Positions 8,100 to 16,825 of a stretch of 64,000 nt of DNA are shown here, in pieces. The number at the start of each line of letters is the position of its first letter. The first letter of the stretch is position 1. The DNA is from UBA830 sp038146925 (lineage in GTDB: Bacteria > Pseudomonadota > Alphaproteobacteria > MPNO01 > UBA830). The stretch spans positions 62,001 through 126,000 of the forward strand of contig JAYQSP010000007.1 of NCBI GenBank assembly GCA_038146925.1. The letters are read 5' to 3'. A program made the position numbers and the translations under genes. Under the pieces are notes generated by a model that was given only the letters and a program-made list of their open reading frames with translations, did no database searches and was not told where the DNA came from.

Positions 8100-9422
8100 A
8101 TGCGAATTGCCATGATCGGGACCGGCTATGTTGGTCTGGTGTCCGGCGCCTGTTTTTCCGAATTCGGCACCGAAGTGGTGTGCGTCGACAAGGACGCGGG
8201 CAAGATCGAACGCCTTCTGGACGGTATTATGCCCATCTACGAACCGGGGCTCGACGCTCTGGTCGAAAAAAACGTCGCCGCCGGAAGGTTGAGTTTCACG
8301 ACCGATCTCGATGCGGCCGTGAAAAGCGCCGATGCGGTCTTCATCGCGGTCGGCACGCCGACGCGGCGCGGCGACGGTCATGCCGATCTGTCCTACGTTT
8401 ATGCTGCCGCCGAGGAAATCGGCAGGGCGATCGACGGCTATACCGTCGTGGTGACCAAATCCACGGTTCCGGTGGGCACCGGGCGCGAGGTTCACCGGAT
8501 TCTCAGCGATATCCGCTCGGCCGACGAATTCGACGTTGCGTCCAACCCGGAATTCCTGCGCGAAGGGTCCGCGATCGAGGATTTCATGCGTCCCGACCGG
8601 GTTGTTATCGGCACGGATTCCGAACAGGCGTCCGAAGTGCTGCGCCAGCTTTACCGGCCGCTCTATCTGATGGAAACACCGATCCTGTTCACCAGGATCG
8701 AAACCGCCGAGCTGATTAAATACGCGGCAAACACATTCCTCGCCGCAAAAATCACGTTCATCAACGAGATCGCCAATCTGTGCGAAAAGGTCGGCGCCAA
8801 TGTGCAGGAAGTGGCGCGCGGCATCGGTCTCGACGGGCGTATCGGCAGCAAGTTCCTGCATGCCGGCCCGGGGTATGGCGGCTCCTGCTTTCCGAAGGAC
8901 ACGCTGGCCCTGGTGCAGACAGCGAGGGATTTCGACGCGCCGCTGAAGATCATCGAGGCGGTGGTGCAGGTGAACGAGGAGCGCAAGCACCAGATGGCGG
9001 ACAAGATCGTCGCCGCCTGCGGCGGGTCCGTCGACGGAAAAACCATCGCCGTCCTTGGACTGACCTTCAAGCCCAACACCGACGACATGCGCGACAGCCC
9101 GAGCCTCGCCATTGTGCCGGCTCTCCAGAAAGCGGGTGCGACCGTCCGCGCGTTCGATCCGCAGGGCATGACGGAGGCGAAGGAAATGCTGCCGGGCACG
9201 GTGTTCTGCGACGATGCCTACGAGACCATGGAAGGCGCCGATGCGCTCGCGATCGTGACCGAGTGGAACGAATTCCGTCTGCTCGATCTTAAGCGCGCAA
9301 AGGGACTACTCACTCAGCCGCTGATGATCGACCTGCGTAATATTTACAAGGCCGACGAAATCATCAAAGCCGGGTTCGACTATTACAGCGTCGGACGTGA
9401 TCCGGTGCTCGCCGCTTCATGA
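8100..9422 (+). CDS. ugd: UDP-glucose 6-dehydrogenase
   Basis: A 440-residue UDP-glucose dehydrogenase oxidising UDP-glucose to UDP-glucuronate with two NAD. The Rossmann motif GTGYVGL is at 7-13. TKSTVPVGTG and the catalytic Cys263 in GPGYGGSCFPKD are intact, and the C-terminal UDP-binding domain has LGLTFKPNTDDMRDS. The ATG at 8100 is preceded by GGAG. The stop overlaps the start of the next gene by four bases (ATGA). It uses the product of galU immediately upstream. Confidence 0.97.
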   Translation: MRIAMIGTGYVGLVSGACFSEFGTEVVCVDKDAGKIERLLDGIMPIYEPGLDALVEKNVAAGRLSFTTDLDAAVKSADAVFIAVGTPTRRGDGHADLSYVYAAAEEIGRAIDGYTVVVTKSTVPVGTGREVHRILSDIRSADEFDVASNPEFLREGSAIEDFMRPDRVVIGTDSEQASEVLRQLYRPLYLMETPILFTRIETAELIKYAANTFLAAKITFINEIANLCEKVGANVQEVARGIGLDGRIGSKFLHAGPGYGGSCFPKDTLALVQTARDFDAPLKIIEAVVQVNEERKHQMADKIVAACGGSVDGKTIAVLGLTFKPNTDDMRDSPSLAIVPALQKAGATVRAFDPQGMTEAKEMLPGTVFCDDAYETMEGADALAIVTEWNEFRLLDLKRAKGLLTQPLMIDLRNIYKADEIIKAGFDYYSVGRDPVLAAS

Positions 9423-10807
9423 GCCGGGGAAGCGCGCATACGTTCGACGCCACGATCCTCCGTGAATACGATATTCGCGGCATTGTCGGAGATACCCTGA
9501 CAGCCGACGACGCCTATGCGATCGGCCGTGCCTTCGGGTCGGAGATCGCACGCATGGGCGGCGGCACCGTCTGCGTCGGATACGATGGCCGGCTCAGTTC
9601 GCCCGAGATGGAGCAGGCCATCGTCGACGGTCTGAAGGACTGCGGGCTCGAAGCGGTCCGGGTCGGTCTCGGGCCGACGCCGATGCTCTATTTCGCCGTC
9701 AACGTGCTCGGCGCCGCCGGCGGGATCATGGTGTCAGGCTCGCACAATCCGCCGGACTATAACGGCTTCAAGATGATGCGCGGCGCCAAGCCGTTCTACG
9801 GCGACGATATCCTCAACCTCGGCCGGATCGCGGCGGCGGCGGACTATGCGTCCGGTGCGGGCAGCGACCGGGCGGAACCGATGCTCGACCGCTATGTCGA
9901 ACGTATCCTGCAGGACTACCGCGACGGCCGCGATCTGAAGGTCGCCTGGGACGCCGGCAACGGCGCGGCGGGCGAAGCCATGGTGCAGGTCGCGGCGCGA
10001 CTGCCGGGCGAGCACATCCTGCTGAACGAACGGATCGACGGCAACTTTCCGGCGCATCATCCCGATCCGACGGTGGTCGAAAACCTGCAGCAGCTGCGCG
10101 ATGTGGTGCTGACGCAGAACTGCGACCTCGGCATCGCCTTCGACGGCGACGGCGACCGCATCGGCGTCGTCGACAGCGAGGGCGAAATCCTCTGGGGAGA
10201 TCAGCTGATGGTCGTCTGGGCTGCAGACGTGCTGGCGGCGAATCCCGGCGCGACCATCATCGCCGACGTGAAGGCGAGCCAGGTTCTGTTCGACCAGGTC
10301 GCGGAGATGGGCGGCAAGCCGCTGATGTGGCGCACGGGGCACTCGCTGATCAAGGCCAAGATGGCCGAGACCGGCGCGCTACTGTCGGGCGAGATGAGCG
10401 GCCATATCTTTTTCGCCGACCGCTATTTCGGCTACGACGACGCGCTCTACGCCGCGGTGCGGCTGCTGGCCTGCATGGCGAACCGCGACGATACGCTGGC
10501 CGATATACGGAAATCCCTGCCGCAGCTGCTGAACACGCCGGAACTGCGTTTTCCCTGTTCGGAGGAACGTAAATTCGCCGTGGTCGAGGAAGTTCGTGAC
10601 CGGCTTGCGGCGTCCGGCGCCCAGGTGTCCGACATCGACGGCGTTCGGGTGCTGACCGACGACGGCTGGTGGCTGCTGCGGTCGTCGAACACGCAGGACG
10701 TGCTGGTCGCCCGCTGCGAGGCGGAAACGCAGGAAGGACTTGACCGGCTCAAATCCGCGCTTGTCGAACAGGTGCGCGCCAGCGGGATCGAACCGCCCGA
10801 TTTCTGA
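9419..10807 (+). CDS. Phosphomannomutase/phosphoglucomutase
   Basis: A 462-residue alpha-D-phosphohexomutase of the AlgC/ManB type. The phosphoserine is Ser108 in VSGSHNPPDYNGFK, the magnesium loop DGDGDR is at about 242-247, GEMSGHIFF is the sugar-binding loop, and RSSNTQ near the C-terminus is the phosphate-binding loop. It interconverts the 1- and 6-phosphates of mannose or glucose. Translational overlap with ugd and closeness to galU suggest it feeds the same polysaccharide pathway. Sequence alone cannot separate mannose from glucose preference. Confidence 0.93.
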   Translation: MSRGSAHTFDATILREYDIRGIVGDTLTADDAYAIGRAFGSEIARMGGGTVCVGYDGRLSSPEMEQAIVDGLKDCGLEAVRVGLGPTPMLYFAVNVLGAAGGIMVSGSHNPPDYNGFKMMRGAKPFYGDDILNLGRIAAAADYASGAGSDRAEPMLDRYVERILQDYRDGRDLKVAWDAGNGAAGEAMVQVAARLPGEHILLNERIDGNFPAHHPDPTVVENLQQLRDVVLTQNCDLGIAFDGDGDRIGVVDSEGEILWGDQLMVVWAADVLAANPGATIIADVKASQVLFDQVAEMGGKPLMWRTGHSLIKAKMAETGALLSGEMSGHIFFADRYFGYDDALYAAVRLLACMANRDDTLADIRKSLPQLLNTPELRFPCSEERKFAVVEEVRDRLAASGAQVSDIDGVRVLTDDGWWLLRSSNTQDVLVARCEAETQEGLDRLKSALVEQVRASGIEPPDF

Positions 10808-10816
10808 TCGCCCTTC

Positions 10817-11236
10817 ATGCAGTCCGGCGACATCGGGACATATTTTTTCTACGGGACGCTGATCGATCCTGATATCCGCGCTGCCGTGCTTGGCAGGGCC
10901 GCGGCGGATCTGCTCGCTATCGACGACACGCTGAAAGGCTGGCGCGCCGTATTGGTGTCGGGGAAGACCTATCCGGTCATCGTACCGTCCGCGCCGGACG
11001 AGGTCCGTGGAGTCCGGGTCGGTATAGCCGGGCCGTCGGCGCGTCGGCGGCTTTCCCATTTCGAGGGGCCGGAATACCGGGTTGCGACCCTGGTCCTGGG
11101 GTCCGGGGAAGAAGCGGAGGTCTTCATCGGATCGAAGCTAAGCCGGCCCGGCGTGCAGCGCTGGGATTTTCAGGCCTGGGAACGGAGGCACAAGGCCCGG
11201 TTTCTCGCCCGCATACGTTCGGCCGGCCGCGCCTGA
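10817..11236 (+). CDS. Gamma-glutamylcyclotransferase-like (AIG2) family protein
   Basis: A 139-residue protein of the GGCT/AIG2 fold. The N-terminal FFYGTL motif (about 10-15) forms the glycine-rich substrate loop. The HFEGPEYR segment carries a candidate catalytic Glu. The length is typical of the small bacterial members. The enzymes of this fold release 5-oxoproline from gamma-glutamyl amines, but many bacterial members have no known substrate. It begins 9 bp after the phosphohexomutase and is probably the last gene of that transcript. It converges on the downstream carboxypeptidase with 23 bp between stops. Confidence 0.82.
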   Translation: MQSGDIGTYFFYGTLIDPDIRAAVLGRAAADLLAIDDTLKGWRAVLVSGKTYPVIVPSAPDEVRGVRVGIAGPSARRRLSHFEGPEYRVATLVLGSGEEAEVFIGSKLSRPGVQRWDFQAWERRHKARFLARIRSAGRA

Positions 11237-11259
11237 GACAGCCGCGGGAACGGATCAGG

Positions 11260-12495
11260 CTACGACCGCGGCCCCATCCAGATGACCATGCAGTCGATGT
11301 TGCGGCGCTTCAGCGACTTGCACGAAGTGCGCGCCTTGGATTCCGTCGGCACCAGTAGGCGGGCCTTGTAGATCTGCAGCCCGCGCCGCGTCTTGCTCTG
11401 CTGGCGCACGATGCGGAACTGATTGCCCAGCAGGCTGGGGAGCGCGCGCGCCGCCCGGTTGACCGCCAGATGGGCGGGGCCGTAGCGGTTATAGGCGCCG
11501 ACCTGGATCGCCCAGCTCTGGACGCGGCCGGATGCAGCCGACAGGCGCGGCGAGGTTTTGCCGGATGCCGTGTTCCGCGGCTTGCCCACCGATCGGAATT
11601 GCGGCCGCACAGATGACTTCGCAGTCGGCTTCGGCCGCCCTGAATTATAGGCGATCACCTTCTGCTTGCCCGACGCCACGACGACGTTGTTCAGCGTCGC
11701 GAAGCCCCGGTCGAGCAGGCGCGCGACCTGGCGGTCGCGGGTTTTGGAGGTCTTGCCGCCGAACACGATCGCGATAACCCGCTTGCCGCCGCGTTTCGCC
11801 GAGGCGACCAGATTGAAGCCCGATGCGCGGATATAACCGGTCTTGATGCCGTCCATGCCCTTGTAGCGTTTCATCAGACGGTTGTGCGAGCGGTAGGTCC
11901 GGCCCTTGTAGGTGAATGTCTGGCGCGCGAAATGGTGATACATGTCGGCATGCTGATACAGCACCGCACGGGCGAGAATCGCCATGTCTTCGGCGGTGCT
12001 CAACTGGCCGCGATTGGGCAGGCCGGAGGCGTTCTTGAAGGTCGTGTTCTTCATGCCGAGCGCGCGGGCGCGCCGGGTCATCATGACCGCGAATTTGCGC
12101 TCGGTGCCGCCTATCGCTTCCGCGAGGACGGTCGCGACGTCATTGGCCGACTTCGTGACCAGCGCCTTGATGGCGTTGTCGACAGTGATTTTCTCGCCCC
12201 GGCGCAGCCCCAGTTTCGACGGCGAGCGCCCCTGGGCGACGCGCGAGACCGGCAGTTCCTGATGCATCAGAAGCGTGCCGTCCTTAAGCGCCTCGAAAGT
12301 CATGTAGAGCGTCATGATCTTGGTCAGCGACGCGGGATAGTTCTTGGTTTGCGCATTCAGCGACGTCAGGACGCGGCCGGTCTTGGCCTCGACGACGATA
12401 TGAGCGTATTTGGCGAGCGCCTGTCCGGGGGTCGCGATCGATCCGGTCAGGAAGGCGGTAATGGCGAAAGTCAGGACTACTAGCAGCCGAAACAA
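11260..12495 (-). CDS. D-alanyl-D-alanine carboxypeptidase with C-terminal SPOR domain
   Basis: A 411-residue exported S11 peptidase (DacF-like). A TTG start at 12495 follows GGGGA; the signal peptide covers about residues 1-28. The three penicillin-binding motifs are intact: S56-L-T-K59, S116-A-N118 and K218-T-G220. After a basic low-complexity linker (about 285-325), a SPOR-like domain begins at WAIQVGAY (about 330-405). Such domains bind denuded septal glycan. It trims the terminal D-Ala from stem peptides in the periplasm, and the SPOR domain suggests septal targeting. Confidence 0.95.
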   Translation of the reverse strand: MFRLLVVLTFAITAFLTGSIATPGQALAKYAHIVVEAKTGRVLTSLNAQTKNYPASLTKIMTLYMTFEALKDGTLLMHQELPVSRVAQGRSPSKLGLRRGEKITVDNAIKALVTKSANDVATVLAEAIGGTERKFAVMMTRRARALGMKNTTFKNASGLPNRGQLSTAEDMAILARAVLYQHADMYHHFARQTFTYKGRTYRSHNRLMKRYKGMDGIKTGYIRASGFNLVASAKRGGKRVIAIVFGGKTSKTRDRQVARLLDRGFATLNNVVVASGKQKVIAYNSGRPKPTAKSSVRPQFRSVGKPRNTASGKTSPRLSAASGRVQSWAIQVGAYNRYGPAHLAVNRAARALPSLLGNQFRIVRQQSKTRRGLQIYKARLLVPTESKARTSCKSLKRRNIDCMVIWMGPRS

Positions 12496-12775
12496 GTTAA
12501 TTCCCCGCTCCCTGTCGGTTCGAGTTCGTGATCTGGCTGCCCCGACCGGCGATACGGGGTGTTTCCCGCAGTCCGGATGCCTTGTTGCGTATGGATTCCG
12601 GCCTGATTGACTACCGGACTTTGTTATCCCATATCAATATCAACCTACTCAAACCGCAGACCCCTGTCCAATATGAACTGCCGCCATAAAGCTTTGGTTA
12701 ACGAAAATTGACCGAAAATTTAGTCCCGGCGACCCGAACGGACCTGTTATCGTCTTCCGGAGAAAGGTCTGGATT
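12496..12775. other. 280-bp divergent spacer, no gene seen
   Basis: The spacer lies between the carboxypeptidase (minus) and the lipoprotein (plus). It becomes AT-rich from about 12610 and must hold the promoters of both genes. I see a TTAAC near 12695 and a short repeat of CCGAAAATT-like sequence, but no confident promoter and no RNA gene. Confidence 0.4.
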
Positions 12776-13477
12776 GTGAAACGTGCACTGACCACCCTCG
12801 TCATAGCGGTCTTCGCGCTCGCCGGCTGCCAGTATGCCGGTCCTTCGGGCGATCCGTTCGAACGCAATTTGACCTGGTTCGACTATGTCGGCGCGGAGAA
12901 CGTAAAGGCTGCCTGCGGGCCCGGCGCCTCCGACCGGCTGCGCTTCGTCTATAACGGTATTTACGACAGTCAGATCCGCACCTACGACGTTCGCGCGCTG
13001 CCGGGCGGCCGGGGCGCGTCCCTGTCGGCCTGGTCGCGGGGAGACGGGGATCTGACCAAAGGGATCGAAATCACGAATCTCCTGTCTCCCTGGCAGGGCA
13101 AGCGGGTCGATTCCGTCATCGACCCTCAGACGCTGGCCAATCTGAAGGCCGCGCTGGCAGACGACCGTTTCACGGGCTTCAAGCCCGTCGGCCTGCGTTT
13201 GCCGTCGGACGAATTCTACTGGGTGGTGACCGGCTGCGTGAACGGCCGGTTTCACGCCAATGCCTGGCTATATCCGTCCGACAGGTACAAGTCATTGAAA
13301 TTCCCTGCGATTTTGCTGGAGCAGGACAAAACGGGACTGGATTTCAAGCGCGCGGTGCCGGTTGGCAAACGGGACGACGATCCCGGCCGACATGAGGGTG
13401 ACCGCAATGTGTCGGATAGCGTCTTCTGGCTGCAGCTCGGTCCCAACGGCATTCGCAGCGCCCGGGGCCTGATCTGA
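12776..13477 (+). CDS. Predicted lipoprotein of unknown function
   Basis: A 233-residue protein starting at GTG 12776. Positive residues Lys2 and Arg3 precede a hydrophobic stretch and a clean lipobox LAGC with Cys18, so it should be a lipid-anchored envelope protein. The mature part has no recognised motif. A cysteine pair (Cys47 and the one in VVTGCVNGRFH) could form a disulfide. It ends immediately before the clpS region but need not share its function. Codon use and base composition are like the neighbours. Confidence 0.82.
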   Translation: MKRALTTLVIAVFALAGCQYAGPSGDPFERNLTWFDYVGAENVKAACGPGASDRLRFVYNGIYDSQIRTYDVRALPGGRGASLSAWSRGDGDLTKGIEITNLLSPWQGKRVDSVIDPQTLANLKAALADDRFTGFKPVGLRLPSDEFYWVVTGCVNGRFHANAWLYPSDRYKSLKFPAILLEQDKTGLDFKRAVPVGKRDDDPGRHEGDRNVSDSVFWLQLGPNGIRSARGLI

Positions 13478-13484
13478 ATGCCCG

Positions 13485-13492
13485 TTAACCAT
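13485..13492 (+). promoter_or_regulatory. TTAACCAT, CtrA half-site-like motif upstream of clpS
   Basis: The octamer TTAACCAT lies about 25 bp upstream of the candidate -35 element of clpS. It matches the half-site described for the alphaproteobacterial cell-cycle regulator CtrA. A lone half-site is weak evidence. Confidence 0.3.
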
Positions 13493-13516
13493 GTACCTGA
13501 TTCCAGAGAAGTTGCT

Positions 13517-13545
13517 TTGATCCGCGTCCGGCGATCCCATATGAT
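13517..13545 (+). promoter_or_regulatory. Sigma-70-type promoter for clpS-clpA
   Basis: TTGATC at 13517-13522 and TATGAT at 13540-13545 are separated by exactly 17 bp. This places transcription start near 13552 and makes translation of clpS from the far-upstream ATG (13478) unlikely. Confidence 0.55.
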
Positions 13546-13594
13546 TGAGACAATGTTCGAACCTGGCATATTCCGATACGCGGACCTCCCGCGC

Positions 13595-13942
13595 ATGGAG
13601 GACAAGGACGACGACGACAATGTCGGCGGCGGCGGTGGCGACGGCGGTTCCGAGACCGGCGTGGTCGTCCGTACCAAGCCCAAGACCAAGAAACCGGCGA
13701 TGTACAAGGTCATCATGCTGAATGACGACTACACGCCGATGGAATTCGTGATCCTGGTGCTGGAACGTTTCTTCAACAAGACCAGCGAAGAAGCCACCCG
13801 CATCATGCTGCACGTTCACCAGAAGGGTGTCGGCGTCTGCGGCGTCTTCACCTACGAGGTTGCCGAAACCAAGGTCCAGCAGGTGATGGATCTGGCCCGG
13901 CAGCATCAGCACCCGCTGCAATGTACTCTGGAAAAGGCCTGA
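13595..13942 (+). CDS. clpS: ATP-dependent Clp protease adapter ClpS
   Basis: A 115-residue adapter that delivers N-degron substrates to ClpAP. After an acidic, Gly-rich N-terminal tail, the core begins at MYKVIMLNDDYTPMEFVI, the N-degron pocket, followed by VHQKGVGVCGVFTYEVAETK. ATG 13595 was chosen because a sigma-70-like promoter ends at 13545. ATG 13553 (14 residues longer) is also possible, and neither has a strong ribosome-binding site. The gene is 4 bp upstream of clpA, matching the adapter-unfoldase pairing. Confidence 0.93.
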   Translation: MEDKDDDDNVGGGGGDGGSETGVVVRTKPKTKKPAMYKVIMLNDDYTPMEFVILVLERFFNKTSEEATRIMLHVHQKGVGVCGVFTYEVAETKVQQVMDLARQHQHPLQCTLEKA

Positions 13943-13946
13943 CCGT

Positions 13947-16298
13947 ATGCTTTCACGCAACCTCGAAAAAAGCCTCCACCGCGCTCTGGCGCAGGCGAAC
14001 GACCGCAACCATGAATACGCGACGCTCGAACATCTGCTGATGGCGCTGACCGAAGACCAGGACGCCATCGCCGTGCTCAAGGCCTGCGGCGTCGATATCG
14101 ACAAGCTGACGGATGACCTGAAAGGCTATCTCGACGACGAGCTGTCGAACCTGGTGGTCGACGGGCTTGACGATCCCAAGCCGACGGCCAGCTTCCAGCG
14201 GGTGGTGCAGCGCGCCGCCATTCACGTGCAGTCGTCCGGCCGTCAGGAAGTGACCGGCGCCAACGTGCTGGTCGCCATGTTCTCCGAACGCGAAAGCCAC
14301 GCGGTCTACTATCTGCAGGAACAGGACATGTCCCGCTTCGATGCGGTGAACTATATCAGCCACGGCATCGCCAAGGTGCCGGGCCGGTCCGAGAACCGGT
14401 CCGTGCGCGGATCCGACGAAGAAGGGGGCGAAGACGAAGACGGCAACAAGAGCGCCGGCGAAGCGCTCGACACCTATTGCGTCAACCTCAACCAGAAGGC
14501 CGCCGACGGCAAGATCGACCCCCTCATCGGGCGCGAGGCCGAGATCGAACGCACAATCCAGGTGCTATGCCGCCGTACCAAGAACAACCCGCTTTATGTC
14601 GGCGATTCCGGCGTCGGCAAAACCGCCATCGCCGAAGGCCTTGCCAAGCGCATTCACGACGGCGACGTGCCGGAGGTCCTGAAGGGCGCCACCATCTTCT
14701 CGCTCGACATGGGCGCGCTGCTGGCGGGTACGCGTTATCGCGGCGATTTCGAGGAACGGCTGAAAGCGGTGGTTACCGAGCTGGAACAGCATGACGATGC
14801 CGTTCTGTTCATCGACGAGATCCACACCGTCATCGGCGCCGGCGCCACCAGCGGAGGCTCGATGGATGCCTCCAACCTGCTGAAACCCGCACTGCAGGGC
14901 GGCACGCTGAAATGCATCGGCTCGACCACCTACAAGGAATACCGGTCGTATTTCGAAAAGGACCGCGCGCTGGTGCGCCGGTTCCAGAAGATCGACGTGC
15001 CGGAGCCGAGCATCGAGGACGCGGTCAAGATCCTGCGCGGCCTGAAGCCGTATTACGAAAAGCATCACCGCGTGCGCTACACCGCCGCCGCGCTGCGGAC
15101 GGCGGTGGAACTCGCCGCCAAATACATCAACGACCGCAAGCTGCCGGACAAGGCCATCGACGTGATCGACGAGGTCGGCGCCGCCCAGATGCTGGTGCCG
15201 GAAAGCCGGCGCAAGAAGCTGATCACCGTCAAGGACGTCGAAGCCGTGGTCGCCAAGATCGCGCGCATCCCGCCGAAGAGCGTGTCGCGCTCCGACAAGG
15301 AATCCATGAAGACGCTGGATGCCGATCTGAAACGCGTCGTGTTCGGCCAGGACAAGGCCATCGACGCGCTGGCCTCCGCAATCAAACTGGCGCGCGCCGG
15401 CCTGCGCGAACCGGACAAGCCCATCGGCTCGTACCTGTTCTCCGGCCCGACCGGCGTCGGCAAGACCGAGGTCGCCCGCCAGCTCGCCCACACCATGGGG
15501 ATTGAGCTGACGCGCTTTGACATGTCGGAATACATGGAACGCCATTCGGTCTCGCGTCTGATCGGCGCGCCGCCCGGCTATGTCGGCTTCGACCAGGGCG
15601 GTCTGCTGACCGATGCGGTCGACCAGAACCCGCATTCCGTGCTGCTGCTCGACGAGATCGAGAAGGCGCATCCCGACGTGTTCAACATCCTGCTGCAGAT
15701 CATGGATCACGGGCGGCTGACCGACCACAACGGCAAAAGCGTCGATTTCCGCAACGTTATCCTGATCATGACCACCAATGCCGGTGCGTCCGACATGGCG
15801 AAACCCGCCATCGGCTTCGAACGCACGACCCGGGTGGGCGAGGACGAAGACGCGATCAAGCGCATGTTCACGCCCGAATTCCGCAACCGGCTGGACGCGA
15901 TCATCCCGTTTGCCAGCCTGCCCAGGGACGTCGTCATGCTGGTGGTGGACAAGTTCATCATGCAGCTCGAAGCCCAGCTCGACGACCGCAACGTCACCTT
16001 CGAGCTCACCGACGCGGCGCGCGACTGGCTGTGCCGCAAGGGCTACGACGAGGCGTACGGGGCGCGGCCGCTTTCCCGCGTCATCCAGGAAAACATCAAG
16101 AAACCGCTGGCCGACGAGATCCTGTTCGGCAAGCTCGCCAAGGGCGGCGTGGTGCAGGTCGACGTCAAGAAGGACGAAGACAAGCTCTCGTTCGTCATCC
16201 AGGCCGCCCCGCCGAAAGGCAGCAAGGGCAAGGACCCGGACAGCGACCCGGACGAAGGGCCCGACGGCGACGACAAGATCGAGGAGCTGGTGGAGTAG
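13947..16298 (+). CDS. clpA: ATP-dependent Clp protease ATP-binding subunit ClpA
   Basis: A 783-residue AAA+ unfoldase partner of ClpP. It has an N-terminal double Clp repeat (about 1-145) to which ClpS binds. D1 has Walker A GDSGVGKT (about 218-225) and Walker B VLFIDEIHT. D2 has Walker A GPTGVGKT (about 501-508) and Walker B VLLLDEIEKAH. The ClpP-docking loop is probably AKPAIGFERT. The C-terminal tail is a charged Lys/Asp/Gly-rich extension. It lies 4 bp after clpS and ends at a clear terminator. Confidence 0.98.
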   Translation: MLSRNLEKSLHRALAQANDRNHEYATLEHLLMALTEDQDAIAVLKACGVDIDKLTDDLKGYLDDELSNLVVDGLDDPKPTASFQRVVQRAAIHVQSSGRQEVTGANVLVAMFSERESHAVYYLQEQDMSRFDAVNYISHGIAKVPGRSENRSVRGSDEEGGEDEDGNKSAGEALDTYCVNLNQKAADGKIDPLIGREAEIERTIQVLCRRTKNNPLYVGDSGVGKTAIAEGLAKRIHDGDVPEVLKGATIFSLDMGALLAGTRYRGDFEERLKAVVTELEQHDDAVLFIDEIHTVIGAGATSGGSMDASNLLKPALQGGTLKCIGSTTYKEYRSYFEKDRALVRRFQKIDVPEPSIEDAVKILRGLKPYYEKHHRVRYTAAALRTAVELAAKYINDRKLPDKAIDVIDEVGAAQMLVPESRRKKLITVKDVEAVVAKIARIPPKSVSRSDKESMKTLDADLKRVVFGQDKAIDALASAIKLARAGLREPDKPIGSYLFSGPTGVGKTEVARQLAHTMGIELTRFDMSEYMERHSVSRLIGAPPGYVGFDQGGLLTDAVDQNPHSVLLLDEIEKAHPDVFNILLQIMDHGRLTDHNGKSVDFRNVILIMTTNAGASDMAKPAIGFERTTRVGEDEDAIKRMFTPEFRNRLDAIIPFASLPRDVVMLVVDKFIMQLEAQLDDRNVTFELTDAARDWLCRKGYDEAYGARPLSRVIQENIKKPLADEILFGKLAKGGVVQVDVKKDEDKLSFVIQAAPPKGSKGKDPDSDPDEGPDGDDKIEELVE

Positions 16299-16335
16299 GG
16301 AACGCTCTACCGTCGTCTTAGGCAGTTACATTAAT

Positions 16336-16360
16336 CCCGGCCAAAGTGCCGGGGTTTTTC
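16336..16360 (+). terminator. Rho-independent terminator of clpS-clpA
   Basis: A perfect 6-bp GC stem (CCCGGC at 16336-16341 with GCCGGG at 16348-16353, loop CAAAGT) is followed by GTTTTTC. It lies 38 bp past the clpA stop. Confidence 0.88.
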
Positions 16361-16825
16361 CTGCACATAATAGAACCCCGTGGATTGGCAGTGATCTGCG
16401 TTTCCGGCTTTTACCGGGTTGATGGTCGGCTATTCGCGCAGAATTTCTGCCACAGAAGTTCGCTATTTGTTCTTATTCATGTTAAGTTCGTGGAAGTGTT
16501 TAAGTTGCTGAATGTGTGTCGGCGAACGATCGGCCTGACCATGGGTGGTCAGGAAAGGGGGGTGAACGGCTTGCGACATGAGGGCGATGTTGCCGCGCCT
16601 GTTTGGGCTGGGTCCCGCTTTGGCGGGTGTTCCGTTTCCCGGTATGCGGTGCGCCGGGTCGTCCTGTGCATGGGGTCGTTACGAGGTTTAGCGAAAGTGT
16701 GTCCCCGAAGGGCGGTTCGTTCGGGTGTATGGGGTTGAATTGAGGGTTTTCATAGAAGGTGTCATTCCCGCCTTCGCGGGAATGACACGCAAAGACGGCG
16801 GGGATGACGGTGGGAGGACGAAGCG
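16361..16825. other. 465-bp spacer without a credible gene; several hairpins
   Basis: The spacer separates the clpA terminator from the esterase stop. The only long open frame (16346-16738, plus) starts inside the terminator and has a composition unlike a protein, so I do not call it. Structure seen: a 7-bp hairpin CCTGACC/GGTCAGG at 16534-16553, a CCCGC/GCGGG hairpin near 16614-16630, and a perfect 13-bp palindrome at 16759-16788. It could hold a non-coding RNA or decayed sequence; I cannot tell which. Confidence 0.4.
16759..16788. repeat. REP-like palindrome
   Basis: A perfect 13-bp inverted repeat GTGTCATTCCCGC / GCGGGAATGACAC with a 4-nt loop CTTC. This core is the classic form of dispersed extragenic palindromes in proteobacterial genomes. 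It lies 38 bp from the end of the esterase gene. Confidence 0.75.

Noticed and set aside
13478..13594. Long N-terminal extension of ClpS from ATG 13478
   Set aside because: A good promoter at 13517-13545 would lie inside it, and the family does not need the extra residues.
16346..16738. 130-codon open frame on the plus strand after clpA
   Set aside because: It starts inside the clpA terminator, lacks a ribosome-binding site, and its product has no protein-like pattern.
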